This document shows, piece by piece, positions 24,250 through 33,300 of a DNA stretch of 64,000 bases. This stretch comes from Terribacillus halophilus. Its GTDB lineage: Bacteria; Bacillota; Bacilli; Bacillales; Amphibacillaceae. The notes beneath the pieces are model-generated. The model searched no databases. It was given only the letters and a program-made list of their open reading frames with translations, and was not told the origin of the DNA. A program made the position numbers and the translations under genes. The stretch's first letter is position 1; every line of letters starts with the position of its first letter. The DNA lies in the NCBI RefSeq assembly GCF_900101385.1, contig NZ_FMZB01000011.1, positions 1-64,000 on the forward strand, read 5' to 3'.

Positions 24250-25869
24250 ATGAAACAATGGCAAACGAAGGATGAATTGATTGCATTGCTGGCAGAGCTC
24301 GTGGAAATCGGGAGCATCACCGGTTCTCCTGAAGAAATTCGGTTTCCGGAACATATTTATGCACTCCTCGAACAAAAATCCTACTTCCAGCGCTGTCCGG
24401 ATCACTTGAAGCTCCATCCGCTGAAGGATGGCCGTCAGCTTCTTACGGCATTTGTAAAGAAAACGGATAAAAAAGATACCATCATCCTGCTGAGTCATTT
24501 TGATGTCGTCGGTACGGAGGATTTCGGCACCTTCCAGCATCTTGCCACCAAGGTGCACGACCTGACTGCTGCTTATCAAAATGGCGGCGTGGAGCTGCCA
24601 GCACAGATCAAAAGCGAAATCCAGCAAGGAGAATGGCTATTCGGCAGGGGAACGATGGATATGAAAGCCGGCCTCGCAGTCCATTTATCCATGCTGGAGC
24701 GTGCGATGGATGATGCATTCGACGGCAATATCCTATTGTTGACCGTACCAGATGAAGAAGTGAACTCTGCCGGTATGCTGCGTGCGCTCGAAGTTCTGCA
24801 GCAGCTGCAGGCAAATGAGGACCTGGTATATAAATTATGCTTGAACGGCGAACCTGTGTTCAGCAAATACCCAGGTGATACCGGTAATTATCTGTACAGC
24901 GGGTCGATTGGTAAAGTGTTGCCCGGTTTTTTCTGCTATGGCAAGGAAACACATGTCGGAGAACCTTTCGGAGGTCTCAATGCCAATTTGATGATCAGCT
25001 ATCTGTCACAGGAGCTGGAATTGCAGGAATCCTTCATTGAAGAAGTTGATGGGGAAGTAACACCGCCGCCGGTAAGCCTCATGCTGCGGGATTTGAAAGA
25101 GACGTATTCTGTGCAGACTCCTGTTTCGGCAGTTACCATGTACAATGTTTTATTTTTGGAACAATCAATCCAGGAAATCAACTTGAAATTGAAGCAGGCG
25201 ATGGAGCGGGCGGCCCGAAACATCGAAAGCCATTATCAGCATAAAGCTTCGTTGTCTGCTGCAAAAACGAATTATTTTCATCCGACATCTTTCAAAATTA
25301 AAACGATGTCTTATGAAGAACTTTATGCGTATGCTGTCAAACGGTTCGGAAAGTCCGAGGTCGAAAGGAGACAGAATCGGCTCGTGACGACGAGGAAGGA
25401 AGGGGATCGGGATTTCTCCACAAAGCTTGTCAAGGAGCTGGTGAGCATGTGCCACGACTTGGCGCCCATCATCGTCCTGTTCTATAGTCCGCCTTTTTAT
25501 CCTGCCGTCTCTTCCAAGAAAAATCCATATGTACGCCGTTTGATTGCTGACATCCAGTCAGAAGCAAAGAATAGCTTTGCAGAGGAATTGACAGAGGTTC
25601 AGTTCTTCCCAGGCCTGTCAGATTCCAGCTTCATCGGAAAGCCGACTTCCCAGACGGCGATACAGGATTTAATACAGAATATGCCGCTGCAGCAGAAAGG
25701 TTTTACGCTGCCGGCTGATTTAATGGAAGGTTTACAAACGCCAGTGTTGCATTTGGGACCGTATGGAAAAGATGCACATCAGTGGACAGAACGCCTGGAA
25801 GTTACCTATAGTTTTGGCAAGCTGCCCGACTTGATGGAAAAAGCCATCCAATTTGCATTCCGTACATAA
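24250..25869 (+). CDS. M20 family peptidase, RocB-like (YqjN)
   Basis: This 539-residue zinc-hydrolase-family protein resembles RocB of arginine utilisation. Its motifs are SHFDVVGTEDF, GRGTMDMKAGLAVH and VPDEEVNSAG. The exact substrate is unknown. It is much longer than standard M20 peptidases, which is typical of the RocB/YqjN group. ATG 24250 follows AAAGGA. The gene just downstream is a YqjQ-like SDR, as in B. subtilis. Confidence 0.82.
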   Translation: MKQWQTKDELIALLAELVEIGSITGSPEEIRFPEHIYALLEQKSYFQRCPDHLKLHPLKDGRQLLTAFVKKTDKKDTIILLSHFDVVGTEDFGTFQHLATKVHDLTAAYQNGGVELPAQIKSEIQQGEWLFGRGTMDMKAGLAVHLSMLERAMDDAFDGNILLLTVPDEEVNSAGMLRALEVLQQLQANEDLVYKLCLNGEPVFSKYPGDTGNYLYSGSIGKVLPGFFCYGKETHVGEPFGGLNANLMISYLSQELELQESFIEEVDGEVTPPPVSLMLRDLKETYSVQTPVSAVTMYNVLFLEQSIQEINLKLKQAMERAARNIESHYQHKASLSAAKTNYFHPTSFKIKTMSYEELYAYAVKRFGKSEVERRQNRLVTTRKEGDRDFSTKLVKELVSMCHDLAPIIVLFYSPPFYPAVSSKKNPYVRRLIADIQSEAKNSFAEELTEVQFFPGLSDSSFIGKPTSQTAIQDLIQNMPLQQKGFTLPADLMEGLQTPVLHLGPYGKDAHQWTERLEVTYSFGKLPDLMEKAIQFAFRT

Positions 25870-25908
25870 TCATTGCTGCAGATGGGTAAACAGAAAGAGG
25901 TACAGCAT

Positions 25909-26697
25909 ATGCAAGTAAACAATAAAACCATGTTGATTACCGGGGCCTCAAGCGGACTTGGACGTAAACTGGCTGCAGAAGCAGCAGCTAGCGGCTATCG
26001 CTTGCTGCTTGCGGCAAGATCCGAAGAAAAGCTGAAGCAGCTAGCTGCCGAGCTTAACGACCGTTTTCAGGTAGATGTTTTTGTATATCGTGCAGACTTG
26101 AGTGATTCGAAGGAATGGCGTGCTGCCCTGCAGCGCATCGTGTGGGAGAATCAACGTATTGATGTATTGATCAACAATGCAGGTGTCGGTTATTTCCGTC
26201 ATTTTGCTGATACGGAAATAGAACAAATGGAAACGACGATGCGTGTCAATTCCTTGGCTGCTATGGAAGCAGCTGCAGCAATCATTCCAGGAATGCTGGT
26301 GCACGGAGCGGGGCATGTGATCATGATCGGATCGATGGCTGGGAAAGTAGCCACTCCGAAAGCGGCGGTCTATGGAGCGAGCAAACATGCTATCATCGGC
26401 TTCAGCAATGGTCTGCGGCAAGAACTGAAGCCGCAGGGGATCAAAGTGACAACCGTGAACTTGGGACCGATGGATACGAACTTTTTTGACACGGCAGATC
26501 CAAGCGGGCGTTATCGGCAAGCAAGTGCCAATTATATGCTGCAGCCTGAAAAAGTGGCTAGCAGAGTTATTGCCTGTATTGGAAAAAACAAGCGTGAGAT
26601 CAATATGCCGGGCTGGATGGGCATTGGCAGCAAACTGTATCAGCTTGTGCCCGGATTGGCTGAGAAACTGCTAGGCAGTCAGCTGAGCAAGAAATGA
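25909..26697 (+). CDS. SDR family oxidoreductase (YqjQ)
   Basis: This 262-residue classical short-chain dehydrogenase has the cofactor motif TGASSGLG, the structural NNAGVG, a catalytic Ser in IMIGSMAG and YGASK. The Arg after the dinucleotide fold (AARSEEKL) suggests NADPH preference. The substrate is unknown. ATG 25909 has AAAGAGG; the Fe-S protein gene downstream starts with its ribosome site overlapping this stop. Confidence 0.88.
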   Translation: MQVNNKTMLITGASSGLGRKLAAEAAASGYRLLLAARSEEKLKQLAAELNDRFQVDVFVYRADLSDSKEWRAALQRIVWENQRIDVLINNAGVGYFRHFADTEIEQMETTMRVNSLAAMEAAAAIIPGMLVHGAGHVIMIGSMAGKVATPKAAVYGASKHAIIGFSNGLRQELKPQGIKVTTVNLGPMDTNFFDTADPSGRYRQASANYMLQPEKVASRVIACIGKNKREINMPGWMGIGSKLYQLVPGLAEKLLGSQLSKK

Positions 26698-26711
26698 AGG
26701 AGGAAGGCAAT

Positions 26712-27080
26712 ATGAAATTGACGATAACAGAAACGGCTTTGGAAAAAATACAAGCATTACAGGATGAGGCGCATCGTTATATCGTTTTATATTATGACAC
26801 GGTTGGAATTGGCTGTAAATTGAATGGAATTCCGACAGTGAGGCTGGCGGAAGAACCGCGTGCGCGTGATATAAAGGTTGAAAGCGAGACGATACCAGCG
26901 TTAGTGAACGTCCAGCAAGAAGTGTTCTTTGCTGAAGAGGTGAAACTCGATTTCAGCAATAATGTATTCCGTCTTTCCAGTAAAGAAGGATTCTTGAATG
27001 CATTGATACCGCAAGCGCATTTGACACAATCTGATTTTCTCGATAAAAAAGCGGAAGCTGGCAGGGGAGATTCCTGCTGA
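26712..27080 (+). CDS. HesB/IscA-like iron-sulfur biosynthesis family protein (YqkB)
   Basis: This 122-residue protein of the YqkB group related to A-type Fe-S carriers starts with MKLTITETALEKIQAL. A single central Cys lies in VGIGCKLNG, and the C-terminal Cys pair of classic IscA is absent, apart from a terminal Cys. Role unproven. ATG 26712 follows AGGAGG. The final codons (KAEAGRGDSC) form one arm of the terminator 27045-27093. Confidence 0.8.
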   Translation: MKLTITETALEKIQALQDEAHRYIVLYYDTVGIGCKLNGIPTVRLAEEPRARDIKVESETIPALVNVQQEVFFAEEVKLDFSNNVFRLSSKEGFLNALIPQAHLTQSDFLDKKAEAGRGDSC

Positions 27081-27093
27081 CTTCCGCTTTTCC
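27045..27093. terminator. bidirectional terminator inside the yqkB-like coding end
   Basis: AAAAGCGGAAG (27047-27057) pairs with CTTCCGCTTTT (27081-27091), with an inner CAGG/CCTG stem. The plus-strand stop TGA (27078-27080) lies inside the hairpin. Confidence 0.85.
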
Positions 27094-27094
27094 T

Positions 27095-28015
27095 TTATCT
27101 GTGATTTTCATATTGAATCGGACGGGTAATTTGCTTGAGTTTTTCGTAAACCGCCTCTGAAAGATGATCACCAGAAAGCGTGGCATTTTCGTTTACCTGC
27201 TCCAAAGAACTTGCTCCCATTACGGCACTAGCCAAAGCCGGATGCTGCAGCACATAACGCACGGCCAGTGAGGTAGCGGAAGTCTGCTCCTGTTCAGCCA
27301 AGACACCAAGTTTTTCACTTACTGCCAGAAGGTCCTCATAACTGTGGGACAAATATCCTTCCGCACCTTTTCGTTTCACTTTCTCGCTTGCCTTGTGACT
27401 CAGCATACCTTTGGCAACACTTCCGCGTGCAAAAACACTGATATTGTTTTCTTCCAGCAGCGCAAGTACGTGCTCCTCAGGCCTTCTGTCCAGCAAACTG
27501 TACTGCATCATGACACTGACGATATTAGAGCGCTTTACATATTCACGGATGACATTCGGGCGAATGGAGGAGATACCATAATAGCGGATCAATCCTTCTT
27601 TTTTCAATGTTTCAAAGGCATCGATCGTTTCATCGACATTGTCTTCCATGGTGCCGCCATGGAGCTGATAGAGATCCAAATAATCTGTTTGCAACCTGCG
27701 GAGGCTTTCCTTAATTTGTGATACGATATATTCCTTGCTTGCATCCCAATGCCATGACTCTTTGCCAGGATCCAGCCTGTTACCGACTTTGCTGGCGAGA
27801 ATCACCTTATCTCTGCGACCTTTAAAAGCTTTTCCGACAATTTCTTCATTTCTTCCTTGATCATATAAATCGGCTGTATCAAAGTAATTGATGCCAAGGT
27901 CTTGCGCTTCATGCAGCAGCCGGATACCATGCTGCTCATCTGTTCCGATGCTCATCGTCCCGAGTGATATTTCGGAAACATAAAGGTCGGAACTGCCTAC
28001 ACGTCTTTTCTGCAT
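27095..28015 (-). CDS. aldo/keto reductase (YqkF)
   Basis: This 306-residue NADPH-dependent TIM-barrel oxidoreductase shows the catalytic tetrad: Asp and Tyr in YFDTADLYDQG, Lys in ILASKVGN, His in LYQLHGG. The cofactor-binding end is near GASSLEQVNEN. Physiological substrate unknown. ATG 28015 follows GGTGGGAT. It is convergent with the yqkB-like gene. Confidence 0.9.
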   Translation of the reverse strand: MQKRRVGSSDLYVSEISLGTMSIGTDEQHGIRLLHEAQDLGINYFDTADLYDQGRNEEIVGKAFKGRRDKVILASKVGNRLDPGKESWHWDASKEYIVSQIKESLRRLQTDYLDLYQLHGGTMEDNVDETIDAFETLKKEGLIRYYGISSIRPNVIREYVKRSNIVSVMMQYSLLDRRPEEHVLALLEENNISVFARGSVAKGMLSHKASEKVKRKGAEGYLSHSYEDLLAVSEKLGVLAEQEQTSATSLAVRYVLQHPALASAVMGASSLEQVNENATLSGDHLSEAVYEKLKQITRPIQYENHR

Positions 28016-28140
28016 TGCTTAATCCCACCTTCCTAAATATTCTACCTTCTCAGTGTAAGCGTAAGCAGGTCAACAGACAACTTATGTGTCCCAGCCGACC
28101 TGTGGTAAGATGGAAGTAGCGAAATAAAGGAGTGTACATA

Positions 28141-28680
28141 ATGAAAAAATTCGAAGAAAAAACGATAGAGACATCTTCCATTTATGATGGCAAGGTCATT
28201 TCGTTGAGGGTGGACACTGTGTCCTTGCCAGACGGGAATACTTCCAAACGGGAATTGATCAAGCACCCGGGCGCAGTGGCAATCATACCGATAACGAAGG
28301 AAGGTAAAATCATATTTGTAGAGCAATACCGGAAAGCACTGGAAAAGTCGATTATCGAAATCCCTGCAGGGAAGCTGGAACCTGGTGAAGCTCCGGAAGT
28401 GACCGCCGTGAGAGAGCTTGAGGAAGAGACAGGCTATACAACTAATAAGCTGAAGAAGCTAGGTTCGTTTTACACTTCCCCGGGTTTTGCCGACGAATTG
28501 CTTCATGTATACGAAGCGGATGACATCGAACTTTTACCTGAAAGAATTGCTGGTGATGAAGATGAATTCGTCGAACTGATGGAATTGACTTTGGAAGAAG
28601 CGGAAGCACTCGTGGCCGAAGAACGGATCCATGATGCGAAAACGATGTACGCCCTGCTTCACCTGCGATTGAAAGGATAG
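28141..28680 (+). CDS. nudF: ADP-ribose pyrophosphatase
   Basis: This 179-residue Nudix hydrolase cleaves ADP-ribose to AMP and ribose-5-phosphate. The Nudix box reads GKLEPGEAPEVTAVRELEEE followed by TGY. ATG 28141 has AAAGGAG, while a GTG at 28132 overlaps that ribosome site and is less likely. It precedes spoIIM by 74 bases. Confidence 0.92.
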   Translation: MKKFEEKTIETSSIYDGKVISLRVDTVSLPDGNTSKRELIKHPGAVAIIPITKEGKIIFVEQYRKALEKSIIEIPAGKLEPGEAPEVTAVRELEEETGYTTNKLKKLGSFYTSPGFADELLHVYEADDIELLPERIAGDEDEFVELMELTLEEAEALVAEERIHDAKTMYALLHLRLKG

Positions 28681-28717
28681 GAAAGTAACAGTTCTACTAG
28701 ACAAGCTTCCGTCATAG

Positions 28718-28739
28718 ATTCTAGTAACTAGACTAGAAT
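28718..28739. promoter_or_regulatory. palindrome upstream of spoIIM
   Basis: ATTCTAGT and ACTAGAAT flank six bases just before the spoIIM ribosome site. It may be an operator or an mRNA hairpin. A GTCATAG at 28711-28717 resembles half of a sigma-E -35, but no good -10 follows. Confidence 0.3.
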
Positions 28740-28754
28740 ACGGAGGAAGATACG

Positions 28755-29390
28755 ATGAAGCAGCGGGAGTTTATTCTTATTCATCATCTGAAACAGCATG
28801 CGACAAGCTACTTGTTCATGCTTGTTTTATTCCTGATTGGAATCATTTTCGGGGCAGTCGTTGTCAACAGCATGAATTTCACGCAGAAAGAAGATCTTTT
28901 TTATTACCTAGAACGGTTTTTCGCTCAGCTTCAGCAAGGGCAAGCGATCAGCAAGCAGGAGATTCTCCAGTCGAGTTTCCTTGCTCATCTTAAGTTCCTG
29001 TTGTTTCTATATATACTCGGTCTATCCATCATCGGCATCCCGATCATATGGATGCTGCTGTTCAGCAAAGGGCTGATGATGGGATTCAGTGTCGGATTCC
29101 TCGTCAATCAGCTCGGCTGGAAGGGACTTATGCTGGCAGCAGCATCTGTAGCACCACAAAATCTTGTGATCATACCGCTTTATCTGATTGCCGGAACAAG
29201 TGCGATGCTGTTTTCTGTGACACTTTTGCGCAAACTGATCGCCAAGCGGTCCCCATTATCATTAAGGCGCTATTTTTTCCAATACAGTACCATCTTCTTG
29301 ATGCTTATTGTCGGTTCAGCTGCAGCCACGTTGATTGAAACTTTTGTTGCGAACCCGCTCCTTTCCATGCTTGTGAATGATTTACTGTAA
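28755..29390 (+). CDS. spoIIM: stage II sporulation protein M
   Basis: This 211-residue integral membrane protein has five or so hydrophobic helices (about 17-40, 73-100, 105-130, 140-155, 170-195). SpoIIM, with SpoIID and SpoIIP, forms the DMP machine that remodels septal peptidoglycan and drives forespore engulfment. ATG 28755 follows CGGAGG. The position upstream of fur is conserved with B. subtilis. Confidence 0.9.
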   Translation: MKQREFILIHHLKQHATSYLFMLVLFLIGIIFGAVVVNSMNFTQKEDLFYYLERFFAQLQQGQAISKQEILQSSFLAHLKFLLFLYILGLSIIGIPIIWMLLFSKGLMMGFSVGFLVNQLGWKGLMLAAASVAPQNLVIIPLYLIAGTSAMLFSVTLLRKLIAKRSPLSLRRYFFQYSTIFLMLIVGSAAATLIETFVANPLLSMLVNDLL

Positions 29391-29422
29391 ATGTTTTATT
29401 AAGAATGATTATAATTAGCTAT

Positions 29423-29437
29423 TTATAATAATTATAA
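29423..29437. promoter_or_regulatory. PerR box of fur
   Basis: TTATAATAATTATAA is a perfect 7-1-7 palindrome identical to the PerR consensus. It abuts the -35 at 29439. PerR repression of fur is known in B. subtilis. A partial second copy (ATGATTATAATTA) lies at about 29405-29417. Confidence 0.85.
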
Positions 29438-29438
29438 T

Positions 29439-29468
29439 TTGACACTTTTTTCGTAATCGGTATATAAT
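29439..29468 (+). promoter_or_regulatory. sigma-A promoter of fur
   Basis: Consensus TTGACA (29439-29444), an 18-nt spacer and consensus TATAAT (29463-29468). The transcript would start near 29475, which rules out the in-frame GTG at 29471. Confidence 0.85.
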
Positions 29469-29497
29469 GAGTGTGGGATTACGAGGGAGGAATTCAC

Positions 29498-29989
29498 TTG
29501 GAACACCGCATTGAACGCATAAAGAAGCAATTACATGCGCAGAGCTACAAGCTGACACCACAGCGGGAAGCAACGGTACGTGTGCTGCTGGAGCGAGAAG
29601 AGGACCATTTAAGCGCTGAAGACGTCTACCTCCTCGTAAAGGAAAAAGCACCGGAAATTGGCTTGGCTACTGTTTATCGGACACTGGAATTATTATCAGA
29701 ACTGAAAATCGTTGATAAAATAAACTTTGGGGACGGCGTTTCCCGCTACGACCTTCGAAAAGAAGGTGCCACGCACTTCCATCACCATCTTGTCTGCATG
29801 GAATGCGGATCTGTCGAGGAGATTGATGAGGACTTACTGGAGGATGTCGAAAAAATCGTCCAGAGTGACTGGGGATTCAAAGTGAAGGATCACCGTCTTA
29901 CCTTCCATGGTATCTGCCGTGTCTGTCAAGCCAGTGAGAAGGAAGGACAACTCGAAGCAGCTGCCGTTCAGGTGAATCGAACATCATAA
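29498..29989 (+). CDS. fur: ferric uptake regulator Fur
   Basis: This 163-residue iron-dependent repressor has an N-terminal winged helix (LTPQREATVRVLLE, then TVYRTLELL recognition helix). The regulatory metal site is in HFHHHLVCMECG with the CxxC zinc pair (CMEC), and a second pair, CRVC, follows in GICRVCQ. TTG 29498 with GGGAGG is the only start compatible with the promoter. PerR-box control would couple iron homeostasis to peroxide stress. Confidence 0.95.
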   Translation: MEHRIERIKKQLHAQSYKLTPQREATVRVLLEREEDHLSAEDVYLLVKEKAPEIGLATVYRTLELLSELKIVDKINFGDGVSRYDLRKEGATHFHHHLVCMECGSVEEIDEDLLEDVEKIVQSDWGFKVKDHRLTFHGICRVCQASEKEGQLEAAAVQVNRTS

Positions 29990-29996
29990 GCAAACG

Positions 29997-30034
29997 AAGC
30001 CTTTCCAAGTAGATGGAAAAGGCTTTCTTTCGTT
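29997..30034 (+). terminator. terminator after fur
   Basis: AAGCCTTTCC (29997-30006) pairs with GGAAAAGGCTT (30015-30025) with one bulge, followed by a T-rich run. Confidence 0.8.
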
Positions 30035-30149
30035 TCACTAACCATTTTACAAAACAACGGGAATGAGGTAACGTTATCCTGTACGTATAATTTTCCCTTT
30101 CTTTGGCATAGTCTGTTACAAAGACAAGTCAGGGAAAGGAGAAGTGTTC

Positions 30150-30359
30150 ATGAAACGATTCATCTTCGACACCGGTAAGCTTTTGCTTGTATTTGTCGCT
30201 TGCTCTGCATTCTTTTATTTCGGTTTGCGGTTCATCCATAGTGAATACGAGAGCTATCACCGCTATGACCCGCCAGAGGGAAATGCAGTGAAAGTGGCAG
30301 CGATGGAGCAGGAAAGCTTAGTGGATAGGATGACGTTATTTTTCCGGTTAGGGGAGTAG
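30150..30359 (+). CDS. YqzK/DUF4227 family membrane protein
   Basis: This 69-residue protein has one transmembrane helix (about 10-30, [16 protein letters not shown]) and an outside-facing or cytosolic polar tail, [16 protein letters not shown]. Family function unknown. It sits between fur and xerD, as in other Bacillaceae, with six bases to the xerD start. ATG 30150 has AAAGGAG. Confidence 0.8.
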   Translation: MKRFIFDTGKLLLVFVACSAFFYFGLRFIHSEYESYHRYDPPEGNAVKVAAMEQESLVDRMTLFFRLGE

Positions 30360-30364
30360 GGTAC

Positions 30365-31249
30365 ATGCAAGAAGCATTGGATGACTTTATCCATTATTTG
30401 CAGATTGAACGGGGCCTTTCGGAGAATACACTTCAATCCTACGCCCGGGATCTGCGTACATATGCAAGATATCTCCAGGAAAACGAAGTACGTGAGTGGG
30501 CACATGTCACCCGTGCCAAACTGACTGCTTATTTACGGTGGCTGCACGATGATGGTAAGTCAGCTGCCACCATTGCACGGACATTGTCCAGCATCCGACT
30601 CTTCCATCAGTTCCTGCTGAGGGAATATGGGCTGAAGGAAGATCCGAGCATACATATTGACACACCAAAGAAAGAACGTAAGCTGCCGAAGATTCTTTCA
30701 TCTGATGAAGTGGACAAGCTGCTGACTTGCCCGGGAACCGACATGCTGACGATCCGGAACCGAGCCATGCTGGAAACTCTGTACGCAACGGGATTGCGCG
30801 TATCAGAGCTCTTGGCGTTGGAACTGGATGACCTTCATTTGGAGATGGGCTTTGTTCGCTGTTTCGGAAAAGGATCGAAAGAACGCATCGTTCCGCTTGG
30901 GGATATGGCAAAGACACGGCTGGAGGACTATATGAATAGGTCCCGCAAACAGCTGATGAAGTCCAAAGCCAGTGATATTTTATTTGTCAATCACCACGGC
31001 AACCCACTGTCGCGTCAAGGTTTTTGGAAAGTACTGAAACAAATAGCCCGTGATGCCGGGATACAAAAGGAAATAACCCCACACACGCTGCGTCATTCGT
31101 TTGCGACGCATCTGTTGGAGAATGGGGCTGATTTGCGTGCTGTCCAAGAAATGCTTGGGCATGCCGATATCAGCACGACACAGATTTACACCCATGTGAC
31201 CAAAACGAGGCTGAAGGATATTTACAAGACGCATCATCCTCGGGCTTAG
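30365..31249 (+). CDS. xerD: site-specific tyrosine recombinase XerD
   Basis: This 294-residue recombinase resolves chromosome dimers at dif with XerC (CodV in B. subtilis). It has an N-terminal SAM-like core-binding domain ([19 protein letters not shown]) and a catalytic domain with Arg in [11 protein letters not shown], His-x-x-Arg in [35 protein letters not shown] with the nucleophilic Tyr. Synteny between fur and deoB supports XerD rather than XerC. Confidence 0.93.
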   Translation: MQEALDDFIHYLQIERGLSENTLQSYARDLRTYARYLQENEVREWAHVTRAKLTAYLRWLHDDGKSAATIARTLSSIRLFHQFLLREYGLKEDPSIHIDTPKKERKLPKILSSDEVDKLLTCPGTDMLTIRNRAMLETLYATGLRVSELLALELDDLHLEMGFVRCFGKGSKERIVPLGDMAKTRLEDYMNRSRKQLMKSKASDILFVNHHGNPLSRQGFWKVLKQIARDAGIQKEITPHTLRHSFATHLLENGADLRAVQEMLGHADISTTQIYTHVTKTRLKDIYKTHHPRA

Positions 31250-31273
31250 GCAATAGATTAGGAGGCATTTAAC

Positions 31274-32458
31274 TTGGATTTTAAACGCGTATTTCTTATA
31301 GTAATGGATTCTGTCGGCATTGGGGAAGCTCCCGATGCGGAAGCTTTTGGCGATAAAGGGGCCGATACACTGGGTCATATCGCTTCTTATCGAAAGGGAC
31401 TGAAAATGCCGAATATGGCATCCCTGGGTCTTGGCAATATCAGGGAAGTAGAAGGTATTCGGGCTGCAGCTCAACCGAAAGCTTTCTACACAAAAATGCA
31501 GGAAGCATCAAACGGAAAAGATACAATGACGGGTCACTGGGAGATCATGGGCCTTCGTATCGACCAGCCTTTCCGGACGTTCCCGGATGGATTCCCCGAT
31601 GCACTTCTGGATGAATTGAAACAGCGGACTGGGCGAGGAATCATCGGAAATAAACCAGCTTCCGGTACGGAAATATTGGATGAACTTGGCCAGCAGCATA
31701 TGGAATCCGGTGATATGATCGTTTATACATCAGCTGATTCCGTACTTCAGATTGCAGCTCATGAAGACATCATCCCACTCGATGAGTTGTATAAAATCTG
31801 TGAAATCGCTCGTGAGCTGACATTGGATGATCCTTATATGGTGGGACGTATCATCGCTCGTCCATTCATCGGTAAGCCAGGTGCGTTCGAACGTACATCG
31901 AACCGCCATGATTATGCATTGAAACCTTTCGGCAGAACGACGATGAACAGCTTGCAGGATGCAAATTTCGATGTCATCGCATTAGGGAAGATTTCCGATA
32001 TCTACGATGGTGAAGGTGTGACGAAAGCGGTTCGTACGAAGGATAATGAAGATGGCATGACGAAAATTGTGAAGAGCATGGATGAGGATTTCACTGGTAT
32101 CAGTTTCCTTAACTTGGTCGATTTTGATGCGAAATACGGACACCGTCGTGATCCTGAAGGATATGCACAGGCGCTGGAGGATTATGACAAACGTCTCCCG
32201 GAAGTGTTTGATAAGCTGAAGGAAGACGATTTACTGCTGATCACAGCTGATCATGGCAACGATCCTGTAGCTCCTGGGACGGATCACACACGCGAATATG
32301 TGCCGTTGATTGCTTACCATACTGGTATCGAGCAAGGGGAAGAACTTCCATTGCGGAATACCTTTGCCGATATTGCAGCTACTATTGCCGATAATTTCGG
32401 TATCGAGAAACCAGAACACGGAACAAGCTTTTTACAAGCATTGATAAAGGGGAAATGA
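31274..32458 (+). CDS. deoB: phosphopentomutase
   Basis: This 394-residue manganese-dependent mutase of the alkaline phosphatase superfamily interconverts (deoxy)ribose-1- and 5-phosphate. Metal-site and nucleophile segments: [23 protein letters not shown] (Thr nucleophile), [19 protein letters not shown]. The TTG start at 31274 follows AGGAGG. It overlaps or abuts punA, forming a nucleoside-salvage operon. Confidence 0.94.
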   Translation: MDFKRVFLIVMDSVGIGEAPDAEAFGDKGADTLGHIASYRKGLKMPNMASLGLGNIREVEGIRAAAQPKAFYTKMQEASNGKDTMTGHWEIMGLRIDQPFRTFPDGFPDALLDELKQRTGRGIIGNKPASGTEILDELGQQHMESGDMIVYTSADSVLQIAAHEDIIPLDELYKICEIARELTLDDPYMVGRIIARPFIGKPGAFERTSNRHDYALKPFGRTTMNSLQDANFDVIALGKISDIYDGEGVTKAVRTKDNEDGMTKIVKSMDEDFTGISFLNLVDFDAKYGHRRDPEGYAQALEDYDKRLPEVFDKLKEDDLLLITADHGNDPVAPGTDHTREYVPLIAYHTGIEQGEELPLRNTFADIAATIADNFGIEKPEHGTSFLQALIKGK

Positions 32459-32460
32459 AC

Positions 32461-33285
32461 ATGCAGGCAGAAGCGATCAAACAGGCAGCAGACTATATCA
32501 AAGAGAAATTGACTGCCGAACCGAAAATAGGTTTGATTCTTGGATCAGGCCTGGGCGTATTGGCCGACGAGATTACAGAAACGACCATTGTACCGTATGG
32601 GGATATCCCAGGCTTCCCGGTATCGACTGTCAGTGGGCATAAAGGACAGCTGGTCATCGGGAAGCTGGAAGGAAAGCAAGTCATTGCCATGCAAGGACGT
32701 TTTCATTTTTATGAAGGATATCCGATGGAGCTTGTGACACTGCCTGTTCGAGTCATGAAAGCACTTGGCGTGCAGACACTGATTGTCACCAATGCTGCTG
32801 GCGGTATCAATGAAAGCTTCAATCCCGGCGATTTGATGCTGATAACCGACCATATCAATAATATGGGCACAAATCCGCTGATCGGACCAAATGATGAAGA
32901 ATTGGGAGCTCGTTTCCCGGATATGTCTTCTGTTTACAGTAAAGAACTTCTAGGCTATGCCCGCGATGTAGCAGTAAAACTCGGCTTGGGTGTTAAGGAA
33001 GGCGTTTATGTAGGTAATACAGGTCCTTCCTATGAAACAGGTGCCGAAGTCCGGATGCTTCGAAATTGGGGAGGAGACGCTGTCGGCATGTCGACGGTTC
33101 CGGAAGTCATCGTTGCCAGTCATGCTAAAATGGACGTTCTCGGGATCTCCTGTATTTCCAACATGGCAGCCGGCATTCTTGATCAGCCGCTGACACATGA
33201 TGAAGTGATGGAGACGACAAGCAAGGTAAGGGAAGATTTTCTGCGTTTCGTAAAAGAAATCGTCAAACAGCTCCCAATAAAATAA
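32461..33285 (+). CDS. punA: purine nucleoside phosphorylase
   Basis: This 274-residue trimeric-type (PNP-I) phosphorylase splits guanosine and inosine to base and ribose-1-phosphate. GLILGSGLG is the phosphate loop, followed by VSGHKGQLV, GRFHFYEGY and NAAGGINESF. ATG 32461 is eight bases from AAGGGG; another ATG at 32455 overlaps the deoB stop but is too close to the ribosome site. Named pupG in some Bacillus genomes. Confidence 0.92.
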   Translation: MQAEAIKQAADYIKEKLTAEPKIGLILGSGLGVLADEITETTIVPYGDIPGFPVSTVSGHKGQLVIGKLEGKQVIAMQGRFHFYEGYPMELVTLPVRVMKALGVQTLIVTNAAGGINESFNPGDLMLITDHINNMGTNPLIGPNDEELGARFPDMSSVYSKELLGYARDVAVKLGLGVKEGVYVGNTGPSYETGAEVRMLRNWGGDAVGMSTVPEVIVASHAKMDVLGISCISNMAAGILDQPLTHDEVMETTSKVREDFLRFVKEIVKQLPIK

Positions 33286-33300
33286 AGCAGGTGAACGGAA

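Noticed and set aside
28711-28740. Sigma-E promoter for spoIIM
   Set aside because: GTCATAG could be a -35, but the sequence 14 bases later (CTAGAATA) does not match the sigma-E -10.
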